From Pandoraea terrigena (GTDB taxonomy: Bacteria > Pseudomonadota > Gammaproteobacteria > Burkholderiales > Burkholderiaceae), in NCBI RefSeq assembly GCF_902459705.1, contig NZ_CABPRU010000007.1:62001-126000 (forward strand): 64,000 nt of DNA, written 5' to 3'. The notes under the pieces are model-generated. The model worked only from the letters and a program-made list of their open reading frames with translations. It was not told the origin of the DNA and did no database searches. Both the position numbers and the translations under genes were made by a program. This document shows, piece after piece, positions 29,119 to 37,244 of this stretch (positions within the stretch are counted from its first letter, which is position 1; each line of letters opens with the position of its first letter).

Positions 29119-29147
29119 TTGTCGGTCAACTTTTTGCGTAGTAATAT
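29119..29147 (+). promoter_or_regulatory. Candidate promoter for yccF with an overlapping imperfect palindrome
   Basis: TTGTCG (29119-29124) and TAATAT (29142-29147) are separated by 17 bases, about 95 bases before the yccF start. The -35 overlaps GTTGTCGGTCAAC, an imperfect palindrome that could be an operator for the divergent Xre regulator. Confidence 0.45.
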
Positions 29148-29241
29148 TAGATGCTTGTTTACGAATATCACCTTCTTAGGTTGAGTCTCGATGAAAGTTT
29201 GGCCGCCTGCCAGCCTTCGCTCAACCAATTCGGAGCTTCTG

Positions 29242-29739
29242 ATGCGCACACTTGGTAACGCCATCTGGTTTTTCTTTCTCGGGGGATTTTGGTCGTGGTT
29301 GCTCTGGTTGGTCGCCTCAGGCATTGCCTTTGTTTCCGTCGTTGGTATCCCTTGGGGGCGCTCCTGCTACAACATTTCGGAGCTCGCGGTAGCTCCATTC
29401 GGGAGGGAGGCGATCAACCGTCGTGAACTGACGTTGAACCGTGATGTGGGGACCTCATGGATTGGCACCGTTGGTAACTTTGTCTGGTTCCTACTTCTCG
29501 GCTTCTGGATCATGCTTGCTCATACGGTTTTGGGTATTGGCTGTTGTTTGACCGTTTTGGGAATTCCATTTGGAATTCAACACTTCAAGTTGGCGGGGCT
29601 GGCGATTGCACCGATAGGCAAGAGCATCGTGACTACGAAACTCGCCGAAGAAGCTAGAGGTGAGAATGCAAAGGCTGCTTTACGTGACGTGCGGGGTGGG
29701 GCGTCGGTAGCTGGCTTGAAGTCCTACGACGATATCTGA
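29242..29739 (+). CDS. YccF-family inner-membrane protein
   Basis: This 165-residue membrane protein contains two copies of the YccF domain pattern. The first is RTLGNAIWFFFLGGFWSWLLW, then GIPWGRSCYNISELAVAPFGRE; the second is GTVGNFVWFLLLGFWIMLAH, then GIPFGIQHFKLAGLAIAPIGK. The function is unknown. GGAG 7 bases before the ATG at 29242 fixes the start; an upstream in-frame start lacks one. It opens a plus-strand run of four small genes. Confidence 0.88.
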   Translation: MRTLGNAIWFFFLGGFWSWLLWLVASGIAFVSVVGIPWGRSCYNISELAVAPFGREAINRRELTLNRDVGTSWIGTVGNFVWFLLLGFWIMLAHTVLGIGCCLTVLGIPFGIQHFKLAGLAIAPIGKSIVTTKLAEEARGENAKAALRDVRGGASVAGLKSYDDI

Positions 29740-29768
29740 ACATCGAGACGTGCCGGTCAGGAGCGCAA

Positions 29769-30155
29769 ATGGTGAAGTGGACAATGCTCGCAATTCTTAC
29801 TGTGTTTGCCACTTTGGCCGGCGCACAATCAATACCTTTAGCATGCGATCAGTACTTCAGGGCAGCGGAGGCCTGTACTCGCAATCTAATGAGCGTGTAC
29901 GAGAGAACAAATCCCAAAGAAGTGCAGGATATAAAAAATGCGCTAAAGGCTTTGAATGAAGGGCGCGTTCAAATCCGCAAACAAATTGCGGAACAGGGAG
30001 GTGATGCCGTCGCGCAAAAATGTGCAGGCGAACAGTTTGTCGTACCCATGATGAACCTCATCAATGGGCTTGTCGTGCCACTGCAATTTTCCCGGTCCTT
30101 AAATAGCTCGTGTCAGCGGGCGATGGGTGAGATACGGCTGCCACCAGGGATGTGA
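29769..30155 (+). CDS. Small secreted protein, unknown function
   Basis: The 128-residue product has a signal peptide (KWTMLAILTVFATLAGAQS) and several Cys residues in the mature part (LACDQYFRAAEACTRN, QKCAGEQF, SSCQRAM), so it is likely periplasmic with disulfides. A helical middle region (EVQDIKNALKALNEGRVQIRKQ) could be coiled. A clear AGGAG ribosome site supports the start. I recognise no family. Confidence 0.7.
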   Translation: MVKWTMLAILTVFATLAGAQSIPLACDQYFRAAEACTRNLMSVYERTNPKEVQDIKNALKALNEGRVQIRKQIAEQGGDAVAQKCAGEQFVVPMMNLINGLVVPLQFSRSLNSSCQRAMGEIRLPPGM

Positions 30156-30297
30156 TTGCGAAGACAAAGTCTCCGCACGCAAAAGCTGAAGTTGATCTCG
30201 AGACTCTTCGCGTCCGCACATCTTGTTCGTTCGAATATTGGTCCATTCTGTGCGGGCGAATTCGCCAAATTGGCAAAACCTTACGCAAGGAGATTTC

Positions 30298-30663
30298 ATG
30301 AAATTTCAGTCGCTGACTTTTGCACTCGTTCCTCTTGTAATTTCGACGTATGCGCTAGGGGCATCGTTTGACTGCAAAAAGGCGAGAACGTACGCTGAAA
30401 CGCAGGTGTGCAGTAATCCGCTTTTGAGTAAGTTGGACGATGCAATGTCATTCAACTATCGGAACATGACGACTGCCGATTTGGGGCCGGGAGGAGGAGC
30501 AACTATTAGGCAGGAGCAGAAAAAGTGGCTATCAGCGAGAGATCGATGTTCCACCGTCGCATGCCTGGAGCAGCTGTATCGTAGTCGCATCACCGCAACG
30601 TGCGACTACGGAGTCGTCGCTGGTGTTCATCCTGATTGCATTGATGCTGACGACATACATTGA
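30298..30663 (+). CDS. LprI-like (DUF1311) secreted protein
   Basis: The 121-residue product has a signal peptide (FQSLTFALVPLVISTYALG). Its mature domain is of the LprI N-terminal type, with the pattern FDCKKARTYAETQVCSNPLLSKLDDAMSFNY at the start and QKKWLSARDRCSTVACLEQLYRSRI at the end; four of the Cys are expected to pair. Members of this family include lysozyme inhibitors, but many have no known role. AAGGAG 6 bases before the ATG at 30298 fixes the start. Confidence 0.82.
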   Translation: MKFQSLTFALVPLVISTYALGASFDCKKARTYAETQVCSNPLLSKLDDAMSFNYRNMTTADLGPGGGATIRQEQKKWLSARDRCSTVACLEQLYRSRITATCDYGVVAGVHPDCIDADDIH

Positions 30664-30851
30664 TATCGCCGTTGCGCGTCAGAACAGGTCTGACGTTGCC
30701 CCGACGAGAAACTTGTCGCCTCCATCCGAAAAAATATATAGGAGTTCGCCAGACTCTGTTCGGAGGCGGCGAACGCCGACCGACTGTGCCCTCGTCATTG
30801 ATGCGGACCGCTGTCGATCGATATCCTGTGGCGCTCTTTGATGAGGATGAA

Positions 30852-31406
30852 ATGAGAAACCTGATTGCGGCGATCGCGTTCGCGGCCGAGAAGCACCGAA
30901 ATCAACGTAGAAAAGACCCCGACGCATCGCCATACATTAACCACCCTATAGCGCTCATTGATGTGCTGGCGAACGAGGCTTACGTTGAAGACGAAACGGT
31001 TTTGGTCGCGGCCATTTTGCACGACATTTTGGAGGACACCGATACCAGCGCGGAGGAGTTAGCAAATTGTTTCGGGCAAATTGTGGCGGATATCGTATGC
31101 GAAGTATCGGACAATAAAACGCTTTCAAAAAACGAACGAAAACAATTGCAGATCGAACATGCGTCGAACAGCAGCCGACCGGCGAAGCTCATTAAGATCG
31201 CGGACAAGATCTGTAACTTGCGAGACTTGGCGAACACCCCACCGGTTGGCTGGTCAGAGGAGCGAACGCAGGCCTACTTTGATTGGGCCAAAGCCGTCGT
31301 AGATCAGCTTCGCGGCGTACACCCGACGCTAGAGCGACTATTTGACAATGCGTGTCGTGGCAGAAGGGGCGAGCCACATCGTTGGGATCAGAGGGACGCA
31401 GGGTAG
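30852..31406 (+). CDS. Stand-alone HD-domain alarmone hydrolase (MESH1-like)
   Basis: The 184-residue HD-family protein matches the hydrolase domain of RelA/SpoT and small MESH1-type enzymes that remove pyrophosphate from (p)ppGpp. Metal and catalytic residues are visible: His31 (INHP), His57-Asp58 and Glu61-Asp62 (ILHDILEDT), and a later Asp in KLIKIADKICNLRDL. There is no synthetase, TGS or ACT domain. The ATG at 30852, with AGGA upstream, gives the family start (MRNLIAAIAFAAEKH). Confidence 0.85.
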   Translation: MRNLIAAIAFAAEKHRNQRRKDPDASPYINHPIALIDVLANEAYVEDETVLVAAILHDILEDTDTSAEELANCFGQIVADIVCEVSDNKTLSKNERKQLQIEHASNSSRPAKLIKIADKICNLRDLANTPPVGWSEERTQAYFDWAKAVVDQLRGVHPTLERLFDNACRGRRGEPHRWDQRDAG

Positions 31407-31523
31407 TCCAATGCGGTCTAACGGTGAGGTTGTCTGCTATACAGATAGCGTGGCTCACGTTGCCGTGTTGTTTTGACCTGCTCCGGTAATGCCCCCGTTT
31501 TCCACGGTCAGCAGAAGTAGAAA

Positions 31524-32324
31524 CTAAGCGGCCATGGCAAGCCGCTGCTTCGGGGTAAAACCGCCCAATGCCATATTCGGGCGCTCGTGATTGTAAATCC
31601 ACATCCAGTCGGCCGCCGCTTCGCGAACCTGCTCCAGGTCGTCCCACAGGTACTGCGACAGCCATTCGTATCGCGCAGTCCGGTTGAACCGTTCGATATA
31701 CGCGTTCTGCTGCGGCTTGCCCGGCTCGATGTATTCCAGCCGGATGCCTTGCTTCTGCGTCCATGTCACGATGGCCGCACTCAAATATTCCGGGCCGTTG
31801 TCGCATCGGATGACCTTCGGCTTGCCTCGCCATTCTATATGTTGCTTCAGCGTGCGAATCACCCGCTCGGATGGCAACGAGAAATCCACCTCGATGCCCA
31901 GCGCCTCGCGGTTGAAATCATCAATCACGTTCAGCGTCCGGATACTGCGCCCGTCAACCAGTTGGTCATGCATGAAGTCCATCGACCACACTTCATTGAT
32001 GGCCTCCGGTACCGATAGCGGCTGCGGCGTTTCCCGCACCAGCCGCTTTTTCGGCTTGATGCGCAGGTTCAGCTCCAGCTCGCGGTAAATCCGGTAAATG
32101 CGCTTGTGGTTCCAGCCGAATCCCTTCACGTTACGCAGGTAGAAGTAGCACAGCAGAAAGCCCCAGTTGCGATGGCAGCCCGTAATACGCAGCAGCCAGT
32201 CGGCAATCTCTTCGTTCTCCGTGTTCAACTTCGCCGCGTACCGGTAGCACGACTCGCTGATGCCGAACACCGCGCACGCCACACGAATTGACACGCGCCG
32301 CTGTTGCACAACCTGCTTTGCCAT
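31524..32324 (-). CDS. IS3-family transposase OrfB
   Basis: This 266-residue integrase-core (rve) protein has the DDE triad in [19 protein letters not shown] and the later Glu of NAYIERFNR. OrfB is normally made as an OrfAB fusion by -1 frameshifting. Just upstream, orfA ends within a run of seven A followed by G (positions 32352-32358 on the plus strand as T), and the -1 frame reads on as [15 protein letters not shown] into OrfB. Confidence 0.92.
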   Translation of the reverse strand: MAKQVVQQRRVSIRVACAVFGISESCYRYAAKLNTENEEIADWLLRITGCHRNWGFLLCYFYLRNVKGFGWNHKRIYRIYRELELNLRIKPKKRLVRETPQPLSVPEAINEVWSMDFMHDQLVDGRSIRTLNVIDDFNREALGIEVDFSLPSERVIRTLKQHIEWRGKPKVIRCDNGPEYLSAAIVTWTQKQGIRLEYIEPGKPQQNAYIERFNRTARYEWLSQYLWDDLEQVREAAADWMWIYNHERPNMALGGFTPKQRLAMAA

Positions 32325-32344
32325 CTCGCGCCGACGAGATGGCT

Positions 32345-32611
32345 TCAGAACTTTTTTTGCAAGGCCTCCGAGGCAATCTCAGCCTTGAGCTTCTCCTCGA
32401 TGTACATCTTGCGAAGCCGGGCATTCTCCGCCTCCAGCTCCTTCATGCGCGACATCATCGACGCGTCCATGCCACCGTACTTCGAGCGCCATTTATAAAA
32501 CGTTGCCGAACTGATGCCCAGTTCTCGGCACAGCTCCGGCACCGCCAGCCCAGCCTCCGCGCGCTTGAGCGCCTCCAGTATCTGGCTGTCCGTGAATCTC
32601 GACTTCTTCAT
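32345..32611 (-). CDS. IS3-family transposase OrfA
   Basis: The 88-residue helix-turn-helix protein ([35 protein letters not shown]) ends with a leucine-zipper-like helix used for dimerisation ([23 protein letters not shown]). It ends at the slippery A-run that allows -1 frameshifting into OrfB, so the active transposase is the fusion. Confidence 0.92.
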   Translation of the reverse strand: MKKSRFTDSQILEALKRAEAGLAVPELCRELGISSATFYKWRSKYGGMDASMMSRMKELEAENARLRKMYIEEKLKAEIASEALQKKF

Positions 32612-32777
32612 CTGCAGAACTCCCTCTTAACAAGAAAATTCTACTTCTCCTAGCGGTGGGTTTCCGGGGGCATTACCCTCCCAGCAAACAGTGCCATCCG
32701 GAGTCTAGTAAAGTTCGTTTTCGGAGATTAGGACGAATGATCCGCTTGGGTTCCACATCCCGCCTCACCGGTGAAGA

Positions 32778-33254
32778 CTATGTCTGCAGTTCGCTGCGGA
32801 TTTTGTTCACGCATTCATTTACCGTGCCTCGGGATGTGTCGATGAAGACATCGGTAAATGAACGCGACTGATATCCTTGGGCGTACATCTCGATAATTCG
32901 CTCTCGCTCCCATCTCGTCAGTTTGCGCACTCCGCGATCGGCCAGTGCTGTTTTCATCGGCGGAGCCAGGGTGACAACGACAAGGCGCGCAGATCGATGC
33001 CGGCATGCCGCGTTGAGCCTGAGGAACTGGCTTTCATCAATCGGATAAGCAACTACAAGGTATTGGCATTGCGTGTCTCGAATGCTCTGTTCGATTCGCT
33101 CGAAGGCAATTGCCCATTGAACTTCGCGTGGTAGGTGTTCAGGGGCGCCGTGATCATCACCCTCAATCAGATCCGTATGTGGAAGCACGTGCGCCAAGGC
33201 GGAACCGATCGTTGATTTCCCGCTGCTGATAGGGCTGTTAATGTGGATCACGGT
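32778..33254 (-). pseudogene. P-loop kinase-like gene split by an IS256 element (3' part)
   Basis: This is a 157-codon remnant with Walker-A-like SPISSGKSTIG near its start, an Arg-rich middle and SFTDVFIDTSRGTV near the end, like small nucleoside/shikimate-kinase-fold proteins. It now begins at a GTG inside the 8-bp target duplication of the adjacent IS256 element. Removing the element and one duplication joins it in frame to ATG-CAA-CTC-TCG-ACC at 34598-34617 (or an ATG at 34626), giving MQLSTVIHINSPISSGKST. It may still be translated weakly from the GTG. Confidence 0.8.
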
Positions 33255-34597
33255 GGGGGTGTCAGAAATTCCGTGTTCAAGGCGGGTTGAGAATCACACG
33301 GACGGTCGCACGAAACGATCGGCGTAGAGGATAGCGAATTGGTTCATGGCCGCTTTCCAGTCTTTGGCTGCACGCCCCCAATCAGCGGTGATATTGCGCA
33401 GTGCCAGCCAAATGAGTTTCGTCGCAGCATCATCGGTCGGGAAGTGACCTCGCGTCTTGATGATCTTGCGCAGCTGCGAATTGATATTCTCAATGGCGTT
33501 CGTAGTGTATATAACCTTGCGGATGTCCGGGGGAAACGCAAAGAATGGAATCACGCGATCCCAGGCATTGCGCCACGACGTACTCACGGTTGGGAATTTC
33601 TGGCCCCAAGGCCCGTGGGCAAACGCATCCAATTCGGCTTGAGCCGCCTCGGCGCTGGGCGCGGTGTAGATCGGTTTGATCGCGGCAGCCAGCCCCTTGC
33701 GATCCTTCCAGCTCGCGTAATCGAGGCTGTTGCGGATCAGATGGACGATGCAGGTTTGCAGCGTCGTGGCCGGAAACACGGCGGCCAGGGCTTCAGGCAT
33801 GCCTTTGAGGCCGTCGGTCACGGCGATCAGGATGTCCTGGATCCCACGCGTTTTCAGGTCGTTGAACACCTTCATCCAGAACTTGGCACCTTCGGTGTTC
33901 TCGATCCACAGGCCCAGGATGTCGCGCGAGCCGTCAGGCAACACGCCCAGTGCCAGATAGACAGCCTTGTTACGCACCACGGCGTCTTCGCGAATCTTGA
34001 CCCGCAGCGCGTCGAAGAACACGATCGGATACATCGGCTCCAGCGCCCGGGCCTGCCAGGCAGTGACCTCGGCCATCACCTCGTCGGTCACGGAACTGAT
34101 GAAGTCGGGTGAGACCTCGGTGCCGTACTGCTCCAGCAGGAAGCCCTGGATCTCGCGCACAGTCATGCCTCGGGCATACATGGCGACGATCTTGTCGTCG
34201 AAGCCCGTGAAGCGGCGTTCGTGCTTGGGAATCAGCAGCGGCTCGAAGCTGCCGTCACGGTCGCGGGGCACCTCGATGCGCATTGGGCCGTCCTCAGTCA
34301 GCACCGTCTTGGCGCCTCGGCCGTTGCGCTGATTGGTGACGTTGGCCGGTTTGGCCCCGCCGGCCGGGTAGCCGAGATGGTGGTTCAACTCGCCGCCCAG
34401 GGCGCGTTCGATGAGCGCCTTCTTGAGCGCCATGGTCGCGGCATTGATGGCTTCGGCCGTCATCGGACCATCGCCGAACTGCTCAAGCAGCTCGGCGGGA
34501 ATTGCCGGCAGCTCTGCCAGCGGGGCTTTCGGTTTGCGAGGCATACATTCTCCTTGAGAGCATCATATGCCTTGAACACGAAATTACTGACAGGCCC
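33255..34597 (-). mobile_element. IS256-family insertion sequence with 8-bp target duplication
   Basis: Terminal inverted repeats of about 29 bp (outer GGG, core TGTCAG, inner CGTGTTCAAGGC, four mismatches) bound 1343 bases. The flanks carry the perfect direct repeat ATCACGGT at 33247-33254 and 34598-34605. The intact transposase and exact duplication point to a recent insertion. Confidence 0.95.
33294..34544 (-). CDS. IS256-family (Mutator-type) transposase
   Basis: The full-length 416-residue DDE transposase has FDALRVKIRED, TDGLKGMPEALAAVFP and the C-terminal catalytic Glu region in YTTNAIENINSQLRK, all typical of the family. The ATG at 34544 follows a CAAGGAGAAT ribosome site. It fills almost the whole element and shows no disruption, so it is probably active. 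Confidence 0.96.
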   Translation of the reverse strand: MPRKPKAPLAELPAIPAELLEQFGDGPMTAEAINAATMALKKALIERALGGELNHHLGYPAGGAKPANVTNQRNGRGAKTVLTEDGPMRIEVPRDRDGSFEPLLIPKHERRFTGFDDKIVAMYARGMTVREIQGFLLEQYGTEVSPDFISSVTDEVMAEVTAWQARALEPMYPIVFFDALRVKIREDAVVRNKAVYLALGVLPDGSRDILGLWIENTEGAKFWMKVFNDLKTRGIQDILIAVTDGLKGMPEALAAVFPATTLQTCIVHLIRNSLDYASWKDRKGLAAAIKPIYTAPSAEAAQAELDAFAHGPWGQKFPTVSTSWRNAWDRVIPFFAFPPDIRKVIYTTNAIENINSQLRKIIKTRGHFPTDDAATKLIWLALRNITADWGRAAKDWKAAMNQFAILYADRFVRPSV

Positions 34598-34626
34598 ATC
34601 ACGGTCGAGAGTTGCATAGTGGTCAT
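34598..34626 (-). pseudogene. 5' fragment of the split P-loop kinase gene
   Basis: These bases hold the original start codon(s) (ATG at 34617 or 34626) and the first codons, up to the IS256 target duplication. The rest of the gene is at 32778-33254. No convincing ribosome site is seen upstream. Confidence 0.7.
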
Positions 34627-34703
34627 CGTTTTCTGCAGGTTTCTTCAACGATTGTTGACGATTCGCCCTTCTGACCTGACGGATTTCTTCGTACCACGGG
34701 TGT

Positions 34704-35555
34704 CTAGAGGTTCACGGCTCCAGTGGTTGAAATACATTCGCTAGCCCGGCGAAATTCGGCCGGGGTTTGGTACTGCAAACTCGAATGCGGGCGCACTTCG
34801 TTGTAGTGAGTGCGCCAGTCTTCGATCACGATCTTCGCTTCAATTCGGTTGCGAAACCACTCCATCGCCAAACATTCATCTCGGAATTTTCCGTTGAAGC
34901 TTTCGTTGGTACCGTTCTGCCACGGCTTGCCCGGATCAATCAGCGCTGTCTCGATGTTCTCCTGCACAGCCCATTTGAGCAGCGCCGTGCTGACAAACTC
35001 CGGCCCATTGTCTGAGCGCAGATAACGAGGTGCGCCATGCACGCTGATTAACCGGCCCAGCACTTCGACGACTCGACTTGAGCGAATTGATCCCGCCACA
35101 TCAATCGCCAGGCACTCCCGCGTAAATTCGTCGACCACCGTCAAGCATTTGACCTGCTGGCCATTCGCACAGGCATCGAATACGAAGTCATAGCACCACA
35201 CCGAGTTGCGAGTTGCTGGCGCATGAGGTCTTGGCCGACTGCCAGCCACCTGACGTCTACGTCTTTTCTTTGGTACTTGCAGACCCGCCTGTGCCAAGAG
35301 CGAGGCGCATCGATCGCGACCGACGACAATACCTTCGCGTCCCAGCAACACTCGGATGTGGCGCGAACCGAAACGCGGGAATTGCCCCGACAACGTTCGC
35401 ATCGCCTCGATCACCGGTGTGCTTTTACGCGGCATCTTGAGCGTGTAGCTCAAGCTTGATCGGCTGACCTGCATGAGCGCACACGCTCGCCGTTGGCTCA
35501 AACCACGCTCCATCGCAAAGCGGGCTTGCTCACAGCGAACCTGCGCGCTCACCAC
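34704..35555 (-). CDS. IS3-family transposase OrfB (second copy)
   Basis: This 283-residue integrase-core protein has the DDE residues in WCYDFVFDACANG, LRSDNGPEFVST and the Glu of NGTNESFNGKFRDE. It overlaps orfA by 7 bases across an A6G slippery site, so a -1 shift produces OrfAB. The sequence differs clearly from the OrfB at 31524, so this is a separate element, not a duplicate. Confidence 0.94.
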   Translation of the reverse strand: MVSAQVRCEQARFAMERGLSQRRACALMQVSRSSLSYTLKMPRKSTPVIEAMRTLSGQFPRFGSRHIRVLLGREGIVVGRDRCASLLAQAGLQVPKKRRRRQVAGSRPRPHAPATRNSVWCYDFVFDACANGQQVKCLTVVDEFTRECLAIDVAGSIRSSRVVEVLGRLISVHGAPRYLRSDNGPEFVSTALLKWAVQENIETALIDPGKPWQNGTNESFNGKFRDECLAMEWFRNRIEAKIVIEDWRTHYNEVRPHSSLQYQTPAEFRRASECISTTGAVNL

Positions 35556-35812
35556 TTTTTTGCACCGATCTCCTTCAAGACCTGAATATCCAGCGCTTGG
35601 TCGGCGACCAGCTTCTTCAGCCTGACATTCTCCGCTTCAAGCGCCTTGAGTCGTTTGACGTCGTCGCTGACCATCTCGCCAAAGTGCTTTCGCCAGGCAT
35701 AAATCGACGCTTCGCTCACGCCGTGGCGCTTAGCCACTTCAGGCACTGTGTCTCGATCCGCTTCGCGCAGTATCCGCACAATCTGTTCGTCGTTGTACCG
35801 ACTTTTCTTCAT
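35549..35812 (-). CDS. IS3-family transposase OrfA (second copy)
   Basis: The 87-residue helix-turn-helix protein (KKSRYNDEQIVRILREAD, HGVSEASIYAWRKHFGE) has a zipper-like C-terminal helix (VKRLKALEAENVRLKKLVADQ). It terminates at the A6G frameshift site shared with orfB. Confidence 0.94.
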   Translation of the reverse strand: MKKSRYNDEQIVRILREADRDTVPEVAKRHGVSEASIYAWRKHFGEMVSDDVKRLKALEAENVRLKKLVADQALDIQVLKEIGAKKW

Positions 35813-35884
35813 ACCAACTCCTCATCTGAGCTGAGGAGCCATTATCTCTAGATTTCTTTGGTACGAAATTTCCCGGTCAGGTCA

Positions 35885-36647
35885 ACTTCGTGAGTCACAA
35901 TGAGGTGAAGTTTCGTATCGACAGCCACCTGAACGTTGTAGCCAACTACGCCCGTGCCCTTGGCTTGCGACATCATCGAGCGCGAATCTGGATCAGTTAG
36001 CGAGACCCGTTTGCCAGGTAAATCATTCCGCAGTTCTGCGGTGCGATCCAGATCGCGCATCTGCTCGCGCAGCGTTTCGATCTTTTCCCGTAGCCGTTCG
36101 GTCTTTGCTTCCACCTCGGCCGTCTCCAGGGCATCCAGATAACGCTGAATGCTCCGCTCAATCTGTTCCTGACGCCTTGCAATCTTGTTGGGCGTGAAGT
36201 TGTTATCGCGGCTGTTAACCACTTTGAACTTGCTGCCGTCAATGGGGCCAGCCGCTTGCGTGAAGAGCTTCAGGTCACGGCACATAATCACGAAGCGACG
36301 GCACCATTGCTGCGCCTGAACTCGGCAATCGTCTTAAAGTCAGGTGCGAGGCGACCGGTCAGCCGCATCAATTCGACATCGCGCTGGCACTCGCGCTCCA
36401 GACGTCGGCTCGACTGCACGCGGTTGAGAAAACCGTAGATGTAGAGCATGAGCAGAACGGGTGGATGGTAAGACGGTCGCCCAGTTATCGCGGGCGTGGT
36501 GCCTTCGAATCCCATGGAAGCCAGATCGAGCTCGTCTACGAATGCATCGACTATCCGGACGGGATTGTCCTCGGCGATGAAGTCTTCTAGACATTCCCGC
36601 AGCAACGTTGCCTGACTGCAGTTCGCACCCTCGACAAATCGCCCCAT
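35885..36647 (-). pseudogene. IS1182-family transposase, frameshifted and truncated
   Basis: The N-terminal part (FVEGANCSQATLLRECLEDF, AFVDELDLASMGFEG) is in one frame from 36647. Near 36290 homology moves to another frame (KLFTQAAGPIDGSKFKVVNSRDNNFTP), and the gene ends at VTHEVDL where the IS3 element begins. The frameshift and the loss of the C-terminal catalytic part make it non-functional. Confidence 0.88.
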
Positions 36648-37244
36648 CTCCGCCTCTCGCGCTAGCAGGTTGATTCAGTCTAGGCGATCGGGACGGTTTT
36701 GGCACAGCCTCGGCCGGAAACAGTCGTCACCCGTAACTGCGCATGCCGCCGCGGTCGGGAAAGTCCAATACGGCTTGAGCCTCGGGCGAAAATAGTGCCC
36801 CTTCTAGTATTGTGCATCTTAAGCGGTTGTATTCCTATTTTTAGGCCGGGGGAAGGTGAATGAAAATCTCCGGATGGAATTGTCCGGAATCTTTTGAGTT
36901 CGCCAGCGACGATCCGAAGACTCCCTTGTCTTGTGGGAAGCTTGTGCGTCAGTTTGGGGTTTTCGCCGGTGGGCGACCGCTCGCGGGCAATCCCTGTGAA
37001 CTGCGCTCCTTGTAGCGCTCTCTCCGAGAATATTGACGTTAGGACGCGTGGGAATTCGCCGCGGCCGAAATGGGGCGCCTCAGTCTCGTTGGCAAGCCTC
37101 CAATCGAAGGGGAGGGTCAAGAAGTAATGGGAACTTTGCTGGGGAGCGGGGTGCCACCACATCGCCAAATTCCGTAGAATCTGTGGTGAAAAGCGCCAGT
37201 GCGTTAACTGCGCTGGGATAGTAACTACGGGGATTTGCGCTGAG
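36648..37244. other. Intergenic region before the UvrD-like gene
   Basis: About 600 bases with no supported gene. A long minus-strand frame exists, but its sequence has no recognisable domain. A small repeat TCCGGA-N8-TCCGGA lies near 36871. The region probably holds the rest of the old IS1182 end and the promoter for the helicase gene; I see no confident box. Confidence 0.4.

Larger units (their letters stand above)
31479..32683 (-). mobile_element. IS3-family insertion sequence (first copy)
   Basis: About 1.2 kb containing overlapping orfA and orfB on the minus strand. The ends share GGTAATGCCCCCG in inverted orientation, and farther in AGAAGTAGAA, but with several mismatches. No flanking direct repeat was found. 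Ends are therefore tentative by a few bases. Confidence 0.8.
34672..35884 (-). mobile_element. IS3-family (IS407-group-like) insertion sequence (second copy)
   Basis: Both ends start TGACCTGAC and continue with related sequence to TTCGTACCA, in inverted orientation, over 1213 bases. orfA and orfB are intact. The right end cuts an IS1182-family transposase gene, whose missing part is not found at the left end. No flanking duplication is seen, so a deletion probably followed insertion. Confidence 0.88.

Noticed and set aside
31474-32690. Target-site duplication around the first IS3 element
   Set aside because: Flanking trimers and tetramers do not match for any reasonable choice of ends.
34668-35889. 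CTTC near both ends of the second IS3 element as a 4-bp duplication
   Set aside because: The right copy is offset by one base from the inverted-repeat end, so it is not a clean duplication.
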